Shown here piece by piece: positions 7,804 to 15,357 of a DNA stretch of 34,439 bases. Below the pieces are notes generated by a model. The model worked only from the letters and a program-made list of their open reading frames with translations, had not been told where the DNA came from and ran no database searches. Positions within the stretch are counted from its first letter, which is position 1. Each line of letters opens with the position of its first letter. The position numbers and the translations under genes are program-made. Source of the DNA: an uncultured bacterium (GTDB lineage: Bacteria > Cyanobacteriota > Vampirovibrionia > Gastranaerophilales > Gastranaerophilaceae); contig CADBOZ010000028.1 of NCBI GenBank assembly GCA_902796515.1, forward strand, positions 1 through 34,439. The letters run 5' to 3'.

Positions 7804-8536
7804 AATATTTAATACAAAAATAACCGACAACAAACGAAACAATTGTTCCTGTTATAATTGCCGTTATATTAAATTGTAAAATTTTTGAAAAATCAAGCTC
7901 CATCAAAGGATAAACAAAACTTGCAAGAAAAATTACCGGAATGCTCATCAAAAATGAAAATCTTGCAGCCTTAACTCTTTCCATTCCGCAAAAAAGAGCT
8001 GTTGCAATAGTAAATCCGCTTCTTGAAAAGCCCGGAAATATGGCAAGTCCCTGAGCAATTGAAATTAATATTACGCTCTTTATATTAATATCTTTATCTC
8101 CCCTGTATGCTTTTTCGCTTAAAAGAAGAATTAAGCCCGTTATAAAAAGCAATATACAAACAAACTTCGGATTTGACACAAGCATTTCAACCGGATATTT
8201 CAGTATTATTCCGATAACACCCGTAATTATCGTAGATAAAAATATATAAAAAAGAAGTTTTGTTTCATTTGAAGAATATTTTTTTTCTTTCAGTGATTTG
8301 ATAAATTCTTTTAAAATATGCTTTAAGTCATTATAAAAGTATAATAAAACCGCAAGCAGAGTTCCGAAATGCACGCATATATCAAAAAAAATCTCTTCAA
8401 ATTTGTTTATTTCGGCATTGTTAACGAATAAATTATATAAAGAATTAGAAAATACAATATGAGCCGAACTTGAAATCGGTAAAAATTCACTCAAACCCTG
8501 TATTGAGCCTGTTATTACTGCTTGGAGCGTTTGCAT
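7700..8536 (-). CDS. uppP: undecaprenyl-diphosphatase UppP (BacA)
   Basis: A 278-aa polytopic membrane enzyme that recycles undecaprenyl diphosphate to the monophosphate carrier used for peptidoglycan and O-antigen synthesis; overexpression gives bacitracin resistance. The two active-site segments are present: QGLSEFLPISSSAH (13-26, Glu17) and PGFSRSG (168-174, Arg172). About eight hydrophobic helices are visible. A good Shine-Dalgarno (AAGGATGG) precedes the ATG, 11 bp after queD, so queD and uppP form an operon. The C-terminal helix runs antisense to the last 104 bp of the 5'-nucleotidase gene. It is a real family C-terminus, so it is not a read-through artefact on this strand. Confidence 0.96.
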   Translation of the reverse strand: MQTLQAVITGSIQGLSEFLPISSSAHIVFSNSLYNLFVNNAEINKFEEIFFDICVHFGTLLAVLLYFYNDLKHILKEFIKSLKEKKYSSNETKLLFYIFLSTIITGVIGIILKYPVEMLVSNPKFVCILLFITGLILLLSEKAYRGDKDINIKSVILISIAQGLAIFPGFSRSGFTIATALFCGMERVKAARFSFLMSIPVIFLASFVYPLMELDFSKILQFNITAIITGTIVSFVVGYFCIKYFMKLLGRLSLKIFGYYCFLASVLMFLLFQFVYHH

Positions 8537-8547
8537 AATCCATCCTT

Positions 8548-8910
8548 TTATTTGGTTTCAAAATAGCTTGCTCTTGACGTTGCCGTTTCCCAGACATCCA
8601 CCCTTGAAATATTCGGAAATTTTTCCTTTGCTTTTTTATATATAAGTTTTGCAATAAATTCCGAACTCGGGCTTTCGCCTTTAAATTCCTCAAGCGTATT
8701 TAAGTCTTTATGATCAAGATAATCAACTATTTCATTAATCTCTTTTTTTAATAATTTGAAATCAATTAAAATATTTGATTTGTCGAGAGTTTCACCGCTT
8801 GCCGTAACCTCAACCTTCCAGTTGTGTCCGTGCATGTTTTCACATTTGCCTTTGTAGTTCAGTAAATGGTGCGCCGATGAAAAACTTGTTTCTATTTTAA
8901 CTTCAAACAT
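8548..8910 (-). CDS. queD: 6-carboxytetrahydropterin synthase QueD
   Basis: 120 aa, normal length. It converts dihydroneopterin triphosphate to 6-carboxytetrahydropterin, the second step of the preQ0/queuosine pathway. Zinc ligands are the N-terminal His in FSSAHH (14-15) and His27/His29 in CENMHGH, with Cys23 as the conserved catalytic cysteine of the CxxxHGH motif. DHKDLN (66-71) and a late VWETATS supply the substrate-binding Glu. A TAGAAT box stands 6 nt before the ATG with no Shine-Dalgarno, suggesting a leaderless mRNA. QueH for the last step is 600 bp away; QueC, QueE, Tgt and QueA are not in the window. Confidence 0.95.
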   Translation of the reverse strand: MFEVKIETSFSSAHHLLNYKGKCENMHGHNWKVEVTASGETLDKSNILIDFKLLKKEINEIVDYLDHKDLNTLEEFKGESPSSEFIAKLIYKKAKEKFPNISRVDVWETATSRASYFETK

Positions 8911-8922
8911 AAATCAATTCTA
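8911..8922 (-). promoter_or_regulatory. -10 element of queD, leaderless arrangement
   Basis: On the minus strand TAGAAT (8917-8922) is separated from the queD ATG by 6 nt (TGATTT). Transcription would start at or next to the ATG. No convincing -35 box is visible 17 bp upstream. Confidence 0.45.
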
Positions 8923-9000
8923 ACACAAACTTATTTTATAACCGCTTATTTTTACCGAAATTTTAAACAGTTTAAAAAAATACACAGTTAACGGCAATAA

Positions 9001-9036
9001 TTACCATACAAGCTTTATTCATGGTAAAATAACCTT
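9001..9036 (+). promoter_or_regulatory. thioesterase promoter inside an inverted repeat
   Basis: TTACCAT (9001-9007) and ATGGTAA (9021-9027) form a perfect 7-bp inverted repeat with a 13-bp spacer. TTACCA matches the -35 consensus at four of six bases. The right arm overlaps a -10 box, TAAAAT (9025-9030), that ends 6 nt before the ATG at 9037. The arrangement resembles an operator covering the promoter, or a chance repeat; the transcript would be leaderless. Confidence 0.45.
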
Positions 9037-9465
9037 ATGAGTCATGCCTTTAAACAAAAAGTTTATTACTCGGACACCGATGCTTATGGTGTTGTTTGGC
9101 ACGGAAGCTATTTAAGATGGCTTGAAATGGGCAGAGTAATGATGATTGAGCAAGCCGGTCACAAAATATCAAAGCTTGCGGATGAAGATATAGTACTACC
9201 TGTTGTTGAATTAAATATTAAATACAAAAATTCGGCAAAACTGGATGATACTGTTTTAATTAAAACCGAAGTTTCAAATTGTGAAAAATTTTATATAACT
9301 TTTCAACAGACAATAACTGATGAAAAGGAAGAAAAGACGTATATTTCAGCATCAGTAAAGGTTGTTGCAATAGACAAAAGTGGAAAACTATATAGGAGTT
9401 TACCCGAACCTGTTTTGGATATTCTAAAACAGTATAATTCGGAAAAAAGTGCGGTTTTGGCGTAA
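9037..9465 (+). CDS. acyl-CoA thioesterase, YbgC/4HBT hotdog family
   Basis: A 142-aa single hotdog-fold protein. The family motif is clear at the N-terminus: YSDTDAYGVVWHGSYLRWLE (11-30), with the Asp of DAYGVV as active-site residue. The family hydrolyses short acyl-CoA or acyl-ACP thioesters; E. coli YbgC belongs to the Tol-Pal neighbourhood, but no tol genes are present here. Full length for the family. It stands alone on the plus strand, and its stop codon lies in the loop of a terminator shared with the convergent queH gene. Confidence 0.92.
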   Translation: MSHAFKQKVYYSDTDAYGVVWHGSYLRWLEMGRVMMIEQAGHKISKLADEDIVLPVVELNIKYKNSAKLDDTVLIKTEVSNCEKFYITFQQTITDEKEEKTYISASVKVVAIDKSGKLYRSLPEPVLDILKQYNSEKSAVLA

Positions 9466-9483
9466 ACTAAACCGTACTTTTTT
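9443..9483. terminator. bidirectional Rho-independent terminator
   Basis: The left arm AAAAAAGTGCGGTTT (9443-9457) pairs with AAACCGTACTTTTTT (9469-9483), allowing one G-T pair, around an 11-nt loop. The arms carry A and T runs on both sides, so it can act in both directions between the convergent thioesterase and queH genes. The left arm is coding sequence, and the thioesterase stop codon (9463-9465) is in the loop. Confidence 0.85.
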
Positions 9484-9496
9484 AATTTTTTATACA

Positions 9497-10030
9497 CTAA
9501 CGAATTGAAAATCTGCATCCGCAGTATTTTTGGGCGTACATATTGTTTTCTTTTGCAATCATTCTTGAAATTTTAAATCCGTCATGCTTTTTAAAATCAT
9601 ATTCTAAAAATTCAACGCCCGTTTTTGCTTCAATTATCTTTCCTTGTTCAAAAATCTGTTTTGAGTTTTTATGAGGAGAAACGCTGAGTGTTGTTGTAAA
9701 GTACTTTATATCTTTTTTTATTGCAAAAAGTGCCGTTTTATGTAACCTTAAATTGAAGCACAGGGAGCATCTTTGCCCCTTCTCCGGTTCGCTTTCATAC
9801 CCTTTAATAACGTTATAATAATCATCCGGACAGTATTCATCTTCAAAAAAGTCAACTGATTTCTTTTCACAATACCTTTTTAGTTCATCTCTTCTTATTT
9901 TATATTCTTCAAAAGGATATATATTCGGATTGTAAAAAAATACTACAGGCCTGAAATTATCTTTAATCAATAGTTGAATAGGATAACTCGCACAGGGTGC
10001 GCAACAGGCATGTAGTACAATCTCTTTCAT
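9497..10030 (-). CDS. queH: epoxyqueuosine reductase QueH
   Basis: 177 aa of the QueH (DUF208) family, the non-QueG enzyme that reduces epoxyqueuosine to queuosine at position 34 of tRNA, the last pathway step. Cluster and metal-binding cysteines are all present: CC at 9-10 and Cys13 in HACCAPC, Cys88 and Cys91 in GQRCSLC, Cys170 and Cys172 in KYCGC. The segment FYNPNIYPFEEYKIRRDE is diagnostic. It follows the VKOR-Trx gene by 13 bp, so the two are probably cotranscribed. Normal length. Confidence 0.96.
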   Translation of the reverse strand: MKEIVLHACCAPCASYPIQLLIKDNFRPVVFFYNPNIYPFEEYKIRRDELKRYCEKKSVDFFEDEYCPDDYYNVIKGYESEPEKGQRCSLCFNLRLHKTALFAIKKDIKYFTTTLSVSPHKNSKQIFEQGKIIEAKTGVEFLEYDFKKHDGFKISRMIAKENNMYAQKYCGCRFSIR

Positions 10031-10043
10031 ATCTTCTTGTTAA

Positions 10044-11288
10044 TTAATTTTCTTCTCTTTTTTCGGCTAAGCCGATTTTTTCTCTCATTTCATCGTAAGG
10101 CATAGCACCGACATAAACAACATCATTAATTTGAATTGTAGGTGTGCCGTTTACATTTAAAGCCGCAGCTTTTTTCAAGTCTTCTTCAAGTGCGCTTGCG
10201 GTTTCGGGACTGTTCGCATCAGTTTTGAGCTTGTCTATATCAATTCCAAGATTAGCCTCTTCAATAAGTTTTATTAATGCTTCTTCGCTGTTTGGTTTTT
10301 CGGGTGACATATTTTTATCAAAGAACAAGTTTGCAATACCCCAGTATTTACCCTGATTTTTAGCTGCTATTGCGTATTTTGATTGCAGGCAGGAGAGTTC
10401 ATGTCCCATAAGCGTTACGCCGACATAACTGTTACATGAACGGTCAAGCGGATACTGTACATCATTTATAAGCACATGTCCTTCTTTTGCGATTTTATGG
10501 AGCATAATATTTACGACACGGCAGAAAGGACAATTAAAATCACTGTAAATATTTATTTTAACTTTTGCGTTTTCTTTTCCTAAAATATTTCCTTTTACTG
10601 CATATTTATTAACTTTAGCTTCAAAAAATTCTTGCTGCAATTTTTGCTTTCTTAATTTCGGAGAAAGAACATAGCTGTCATTCAGATAGTACAATGTTGA
10701 AACAAAAGCAGTAAGAACTATCAAAAATAAAACAAAGTGATTTTTTGCTCCTTTTATAAAATCAACCACGGTTGTTTTTATGTCTTTAAAAATAAAACCT
10801 TCTTTAAATTTAGACATTGCGGTAAGAGCAATAAATAAATCAACAAAATAAGTACAAAAACAAAGTACACATATTTTCTTGATTTCAACAATGGAAATGT
10901 ATGCAAGTATCATAGAAATTGCAAATGATAACAAAGCAAGGGACGCAATATATGAGCGCGGGTTTTCAAAAACGTCAAATATTGTATTTTTGAACTTTGC
11001 CTGAATTCTGTCAACAAACAAAAGCATTGCCATAACACAATAAAGAATCAGTCCCCAGAGTGCGTTAGGCACACCGAAGGATAAACTGTACTTAGTAAGA
11101 GCAACTCCGTCGCAATCTATATAATCCGATACATTACAAAAACTGCGCTCAAATGTTTCAAGAAAATTAGTCTTATAAAAAATAACTCCGAGTTCAACGC
11201 ATAATGCAACGCCGATTAATATAAGAAATAAAATTATAAAAAACCTCGGTTTTGAAAATTTGAAATTAGTTTCTGTAGAATTTTCCAT
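10044..11288 (-). CDS. VKOR-thioredoxin fusion (disulfide bond formation)
   Basis: A 414-aa inner-membrane protein joining a vitamin K epoxide reductase domain to a periplasmic thioredoxin/DsbA-like domain, the two-in-one replacement for DsbB and DsbA seen in Cyanobacteria. The N-terminal part has about five hydrophobic helices (first at 16-38, last at about 184-202). Loop cysteines are Cys51 and Cys59, and the quinone-proximal CxxC is Cys140-Cys143. The thioredoxin domain has CPFC at 253-256 and the cis-Pro in GTPTI (381-385). Extra cysteines 285 and 300 may form a structural disulfide. AGAGG supports the start. An AT-rich upstream region (about 11340-11385) with several TATAAT-like strings probably holds the promoter. 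Confidence 0.94.
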   Translation of the reverse strand: MENSTETNFKFSKPRFFIILFLILIGVALCVELGVIFYKTNFLETFERSFCNVSDYIDCDGVALTKYSLSFGVPNALWGLILYCVMAMLLFVDRIQAKFKNTIFDVFENPRSYIASLALLSFAISMILAYISIVEIKKICVLCFCTYFVDLFIALTAMSKFKEGFIFKDIKTTVVDFIKGAKNHFVLFLIVLTAFVSTLYYLNDSYVLSPKLRKQKLQQEFFEAKVNKYAVKGNILGKENAKVKINIYSDFNCPFCRVVNIMLHKIAKEGHVLINDVQYPLDRSCNSYVGVTLMGHELSCLQSKYAIAAKNQGKYWGIANLFFDKNMSPEKPNSEEALIKLIEEANLGIDIDKLKTDANSPETASALEEDLKKAAALNVNGTPTIQINDVVYVGAMPYDEMREKIGLAEKREEN

Positions 11289-11405
11289 TATTTTTTCCTC
11301 TTTTGTCCTGTAACAAGAATTAATTCAAATAAACTAATCCTTACCTATTATAATATATTATACAAATTTATAATCAACATGATAATAGACAAAAGTATTA
11401 AAAAA

Positions 11406-11996
11406 TTAATCTACAAAATCAATTTGAGAACCCGTATGTTCAATATTTTGTTTTTCAAGCTCGCTAAAAGAATTTTTTGAAAGTATTGCCGTTCTGTATT
11501 TATCGGTTGGTTTGAAATGACAGTGTTCAAGGTAAAAATCTCTTGCCCTGTTTGCCATACAAGAAACCGTAAATCGGCTTTCGTTTCTTTTTTCCAGAAG
11601 TTCCGTTAAAAAGGTAATTAAGGTTTCCCCGACGTATTTAACAGGTCTTTTATCATGTTTTGCAGTACATTTAGGCTTTACTTCAAGATACGATAAATCA
11701 CTGTCAATATTATTTAATACGCAATATCCGAGACATTTATCATCCGAATCTTCCATAACATAGTAAGATAATCTGTTTGGATTGCTGCTTCCGTTTTTGA
11801 ACAACATATTTACGGAATTCAGATAATGTGCACTGTTCCAGCCTTTTTTAGATTTTAATTCTCTGAAGTATTGTCTGTCATCAATTTTATCAAGTTCGTA
11901 AATATGACAAGGTTCGGGCTTATCGGCTTTTTTTACAAAACACCTTGCCATTAATTTTTTTTGAAATGACGGAGATAAAATATTGCTTATTTTCAT
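11406..11996 (-). CDS. GNAT-like acetyltransferase, lineage-type protein
   Basis: 196 aa. The region 78-170 looks like a GNAT fold: YYVMEDSDDKCLGYCVLNNI is like the beta2-beta4 strands, KYVGETLITFLTELLEKRN like the acetyl-CoA loop and helix, and SCMANRARDFYLEHCHFKPT like the motif with N..A..FY...F. The Q/R-x-x-G-x-G/A loop is poorly conserved (VKYVGE), so activity is uncertain. The N-terminus MKISNILSPSFQKKL has no signal peptide and resembles other lineage-restricted proteins in the window. A TATAAT box is only 1 nt before the ATG, which leaves the true start or promoter unclear. Substrate unknown. Confidence 0.7.
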   Translation of the reverse strand: MKISNILSPSFQKKLMARCFVKKADKPEPCHIYELDKIDDRQYFRELKSKKGWNSAHYLNSVNMLFKNGSSNPNRLSYYVMEDSDDKCLGYCVLNNIDSDLSYLEVKPKCTAKHDKRPVKYVGETLITFLTELLEKRNESRFTVSCMANRARDFYLEHCHFKPTDKYRTAILSKNSFSELEKQNIEHTGSQIDFVD

Positions 11997-12028
11997 AATT
12001 ATACAAAACAGGTGACAACAAATAATTG

Positions 12029-13279
12029 CTAAAATTCAATCAGCTCATTATATGCTTTTATTGCATAATTATCGCTCATACCTGATATGTAGTCTATTGC
12101 AGACTGCTTATAGTCCATAATATTTTCAATATTATATATTATTTTATTTCTGTATTTTCTCAATCTGTGCATCTTTTCGTCAATATTAGAATATTTAATC
12201 AGCCAATCCGAAAAATCATGTGACAGTGTCGGGTAAAATTTTTGATATTTTGAAAGCTTGTTAATTGTATTAAAACCGTCATATCCGTCCAGAAGATAAT
12301 CAAATATTTCATTTATAACGACTTTTGCGTATTCCATAAACGGCTTAAAGCGTTTATTGGAGTATATTTTTTGATAGTTAAATTTTTTGATTTTATTCAT
12401 CATTTCGTAATATTCTTTTGAAAACGAAAGCCCGCAGTCGGGATTTGAATTCATGCAAATGTTGGTTATAAATTCATGTATCAGAGAAGATGTGTTTACA
12501 TTTTTAAATTTAATTTTTTGTTTCATAACATCCTGAGCTATTTGTTTCAATGTCACCATATCTTCTTTATCAAAAAATTTATAATTGTATGCATCTTCTA
12601 TATCACGCCCCAAATATGCAACTTTATCCGAAATTTTAACAACGCATCCTTCATAGGTATAAGGCATTTGTTTGCCTTTTTCTATTAAATTAAGGTCGAT
12701 AGCTTCATTTCTGGGCTTTATATAGTTTTCGTTTACTTCCCCGCAATGACAAACTATTCCGTCCCTAACGGCATATGTTAAATTCAAATTTTCTTTAAAT
12801 CCGCTGTAATTAGGTAAAGTTTCAATTACATCCACAAAGCGAAGAGAATTATTTTCATGCCAGAATTTTTTTTGGAAGCCATGTTTTTCCATTATTTTTT
12901 CAATAATTCTTTCTCCGTGATGTCCGAAAGGACTATGACCCAAATCATGTCCGAGAGCTATGGCTTCGGCTAATGACACATTCAATCCGAGTGCTTTTGA
13001 TATTGTTTTTGAAATACTTGCAACATGATTAACATGTTCTATTCTTGTACAAATATGGTCGTTGTTGGTTGCAAAGAATACCTGTGTTTTGTGTTTTAAG
13101 CGTCTGTATGCGCTTGAATGTATTATTCTTGTTATATCCCTGTCAAAAGGCGATCTTATATCGAATTGTTTTTGAAGCAGAGGCGCAAGTCTTTGAACGG
13201 ATTCCTGCCATTTCGGATTATTTTCCGAAATAGCAAAATCTTTAAAAGTGTTATTATTAACTTTTGTTAAACTTTCCAT
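12029..13279 (-). CDS. dgt: deoxyguanosinetriphosphate triphosphohydrolase-like protein
   Basis: A 416-aa HD-domain hydrolase that removes triphosphate from dNTPs. The HD motif residues are His82 in TRIEHVNH and His111-Asp112 in LGHDLGHSPFGHHGE. The conserved opening DITRIIHSSAYRRLKHKTQVF is present. Its length, shorter than E. coli Dgt, is that of the common dGTPase-like subgroup. It lies alone on the minus strand, 32 bp upstream of the GNAT-like gene, with which it may be cotranscribed. The upstream gap (13280-13386) is shared with the divergent phosphoesterase operon. Confidence 0.94.
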   Translation of the reverse strand: MESLTKVNNNTFKDFAISENNPKWQESVQRLAPLLQKQFDIRSPFDRDITRIIHSSAYRRLKHKTQVFFATNNDHICTRIEHVNHVASISKTISKALGLNVSLAEAIALGHDLGHSPFGHHGERIIEKIMEKHGFQKKFWHENNSLRFVDVIETLPNYSGFKENLNLTYAVRDGIVCHCGEVNENYIKPRNEAIDLNLIEKGKQMPYTYEGCVVKISDKVAYLGRDIEDAYNYKFFDKEDMVTLKQIAQDVMKQKIKFKNVNTSSLIHEFITNICMNSNPDCGLSFSKEYYEMMNKIKKFNYQKIYSNKRFKPFMEYAKVVINEIFDYLLDGYDGFNTINKLSKYQKFYPTLSHDFSDWLIKYSNIDEKMHRLRKYRNKIIYNIENIMDYKQSAIDYISGMSDNYAIKAYNELIEF

Positions 13280-13374
13280 TTTTTATTAATTCTCATTTTT
13301 CTTTGCCAACTCGGAAATTATACGTAATTTTAAGTATTTTTAAATCATATATGTATTTTATTTTATTAAAATGG

Positions 13375-13386
13375 TAAAATTTATGT
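13375..13386 (+). promoter_or_regulatory. -10 element of the phosphoesterase/two-component operon
   Basis: TAAAAT (13375-13380) is followed by 6 nt (TTATGT) and then the ATG at 13387. No Shine-Dalgarno is present, so the first gene of the six-gene operon is probably read from a leaderless mRNA. No good -35 box is seen. Confidence 0.45.
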
Positions 13387-14202
13387 ATGTCTAAGCAAGC
13401 GATAATTATTACGGTAATTATAGTATATATAATAATCCGCTCGCTTATCATTGAACCGGGTTCAATAAAAATAACGAGATATGAAGTCGAAAGCAATGAA
13501 CTGAGCGGAGTAAAAGCAGTCTTCTTGAGTGACCTCCACTTAAAAAGGCAAGACTATAAGAGGCTGGATAGGATAATAGATTTAACAAACAGTGAAGCAC
13601 CGGATATAGTATTTTTCGGGGGCGATTTTGCTAAATATACTGACAAGAAAAAAAATATGAAGGTGGAAAACCTTGCTGCCAGATTAACTTATATTCGTGC
13701 ACCCAAATACGCAGTCCTCGGCGATGATGATTGGCATTCAAATTACAATGAATACATGACTCAACTTAAAAAGAACAAAATTACGGTTCTTGAAAATAAT
13801 GCCGTAAGAACGGTTGTAAGAGGCAGATATTTAGACATCATCGGACTCAAAGATATTACAATGAAGGATGTAAATATTACAAAGGCAATGAAAAGAACAA
13901 AAATGCCGAGGGTTGTGCTGACTCATAATCCGGATATTTACTATGATGTTTTGGATGACGTGACACTGATTTTGGCCGGACATACCCACGGCGGGCAAAT
14001 TGTAATTCCTATGACAGCACCTTTGTTTGTTCCGTCAAGATACGGTGCTCAATTTTCAAGCGGTTTAAAAACTCCTAAAGATAATAAAATAATTATTTCA
14101 AAAGGTTTGGGGACGGATAAATTTCCGGCAAGGTTAAATTGTAAGCCTGAAATAGTAGTTATTGAATTTATAAGGAACGGTTCCGGACGGAATACAAGAT
14201 AA
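13387..14202 (+). CDS. membrane-anchored calcineurin-like phosphoesterase with altered GNHD motif
   Basis: A 271-aa metallophosphoesterase of the YaeI/YkuE type with one N-terminal membrane helix (4-22). Metal-binding motifs are LSDLHL (48-52: Asp49, His51), GGD (78-80), His180 in LTHNPD and GHTHGG (198-203). The canonical GNHD/E motif is replaced by GDDD (112-115) followed by Trp-His, so the bridging Asn is Asp and the catalytic His is Asp. Members of this family have been linked to lipid A precursor or other phosphoester hydrolysis; the substrate here is unknown. It opens an operon with an NfeD-like protein (1-bp gap) and a two-component system. Confidence 0.88.
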   Translation: MSKQAIIITVIIVYIIIRSLIIEPGSIKITRYEVESNELSGVKAVFLSDLHLKRQDYKRLDRIIDLTNSEAPDIVFFGGDFAKYTDKKKNMKVENLAARLTYIRAPKYAVLGDDDWHSNYNEYMTQLKKNKITVLENNAVRTVVRGRYLDIIGLKDITMKDVNITKAMKRTKMPRVVLTHNPDIYYDVLDDVTLILAGHTHGGQIVIPMTAPLFVPSRYGAQFSSGLKTPKDNKIIISKGLGTDKFPARLNCKPEIVVIEFIRNGSGRNTR

Positions 14203-14203
14203 A

Positions 14204-14638
14204 ATGCATATAGCTTGGGCGATAATAGGAATAATTTTTATATTGTTTGATTTAAAAAAGCCGTCAAAAATTAAATTGAGTTTGGCGGGCGGCAGCTTAT
14301 TTTGCGCGGTTTATTTATATAAAGTTCCTCGTGATTTATATTATCAGCCCTTTATTTTTATTGTGTTTACGCTTATTTTTTATATTTTCGTTTCCCGTAT
14401 ATACAAAATTGAACAATACAATATAGTAAAAAAAGAAAATCTTGAAAATTGCATAGGTAAAACCGCAATTGTAACAAAAGATATAGGTAAGACTTTATCG
14501 GTTGATGGAATGGGTCGTATTATTTATAATAATGAAATATACAAAGCTAAAAGTATAGATGATAAACCGATAAATGCGGGAAGAGAAGTTATAATTGTAT
14601 CAAAAGAAAATCTCATAATAAATGTTAAGGCGGTTTAA
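14204..14638 (+). CDS. NfeD-like membrane protein
   Basis: A 144-aa small membrane protein with hydrophobic segments at about 3-15, 24-39 and 48-66, then a C-terminal beta-rich domain (about 78-144). That domain has the pattern GKTAIVTKDIG ... GMGRIIYNNEIYKAKS ... INAGREVIIV, as in the OB-fold domain of NfeD proteins. NfeD proteins usually work with SPFH/stomatin proteins or membrane proteases, which are not seen here. It sits between the phosphoesterase (1-bp gap) and the response regulator (2-bp gap). Assignment to NfeD is by pattern and is moderately secure. Confidence 0.72.
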   Translation: MHIAWAIIGIIFILFDLKKPSKIKLSLAGGSLFCAVYLYKVPRDLYYQPFIFIVFTLIFYIFVSRIYKIEQYNIVKKENLENCIGKTAIVTKDIGKTLSVDGMGRIIYNNEIYKAKSIDDKPINAGREVIIVSKENLIINVKAV

Positions 14639-14640
14639 GT

Positions 14641-15354
14641 ATGCAAAAAACAAATAAAAGGTTATTAATAGTCGATGATGACAAACAAATCAGAGAATTG
14701 TTGTCATTTGATATTTCTCAAAGCGGATATATAGTTGATGTGGCGCTTGACGGTCAGGAAGGACTTAAAAAGGCTCTTGAAAATCATTATGATTTGGTTT
14801 TACTGGATGTTATGATGCCGAAAATGAACGGTTATGATGTTTGCAAAAATATAAGAATTGCAAAGCCTAATCTTCCGGTTTTAATGTTAACCGCAAAAGG
14901 GTCAATAGAAGATAAAACGGAAGGGTTTGACTGCGGAGCCGATGATTATTTAATTAAACCGTTTGAAATACAAGAGGTTTTATTAAGAATCAGAGCATTG
15001 TTAAGAAGAGGAAATAACACCCCCGAAAGTAATGAAAAAACTATTCTGAGGGCGGGAGATATAGAAATTCTGCCTGACAGTCTTGAAGCTGTTATTCAAA
15101 ATAAAAAAGTTAAGCTTACTCCGACCGAATTTGAAATCCTGTATTGTCTGATGCAGCATATTAATAATCCCGTAACTCTTGCAACTTTGCTTGATGAAGT
15201 ATGGGGTTACGGAAGCGATGAAGATGTAAGAATGGTAAGAGTTCATGTCGGAGGCTTAAGACAAAAGATAGAAGAAGACACAAGAAAACCCAAATATCTT
15301 CATACCGTCGTAAATATAGGCTATAAATTAACACCGTTCGGAAATCTGGAATAA
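14641..15354 (+). CDS. OmpR/PhoB family response regulator
   Basis: 237 aa. The receiver domain (7-120) has acidic pair Asp12-Asp13, phosphoacceptor Asp56 in LLDVMMP, Thr84 and Lys106 in KPF. The C-terminal winged helix (about 140-232) has LTPTEFEILYCLM and the recognition region VRVHVGGLRQKI. It is complete and typical. The overall layout resembles cyanobacterial RpaB/RpaA-type regulators, but orthology cannot be settled by eye. The AAGGCGG Shine-Dalgarno lies at the end of the NfeD-like gene, and the cognate kinase follows 3 bp later. Confidence 0.95.
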   Translation: MQKTNKRLLIVDDDKQIRELLSFDISQSGYIVDVALDGQEGLKKALENHYDLVLLDVMMPKMNGYDVCKNIRIAKPNLPVLMLTAKGSIEDKTEGFDCGADDYLIKPFEIQEVLLRIRALLRRGNNTPESNEKTILRAGDIEILPDSLEAVIQNKKVKLTPTEFEILYCLMQHINNPVTLATLLDEVWGYGSDEDVRMVRVHVGGLRQKIEEDTRKPKYLHTVVNIGYKLTPFGNLE

Positions 15355-15357
15355 ATT

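Noticed and set aside
8487-8693. Minus-strand ORF overlapping queD and uppP
   Set aside because: It overlaps two clear genes in another frame and has no recognisable content.
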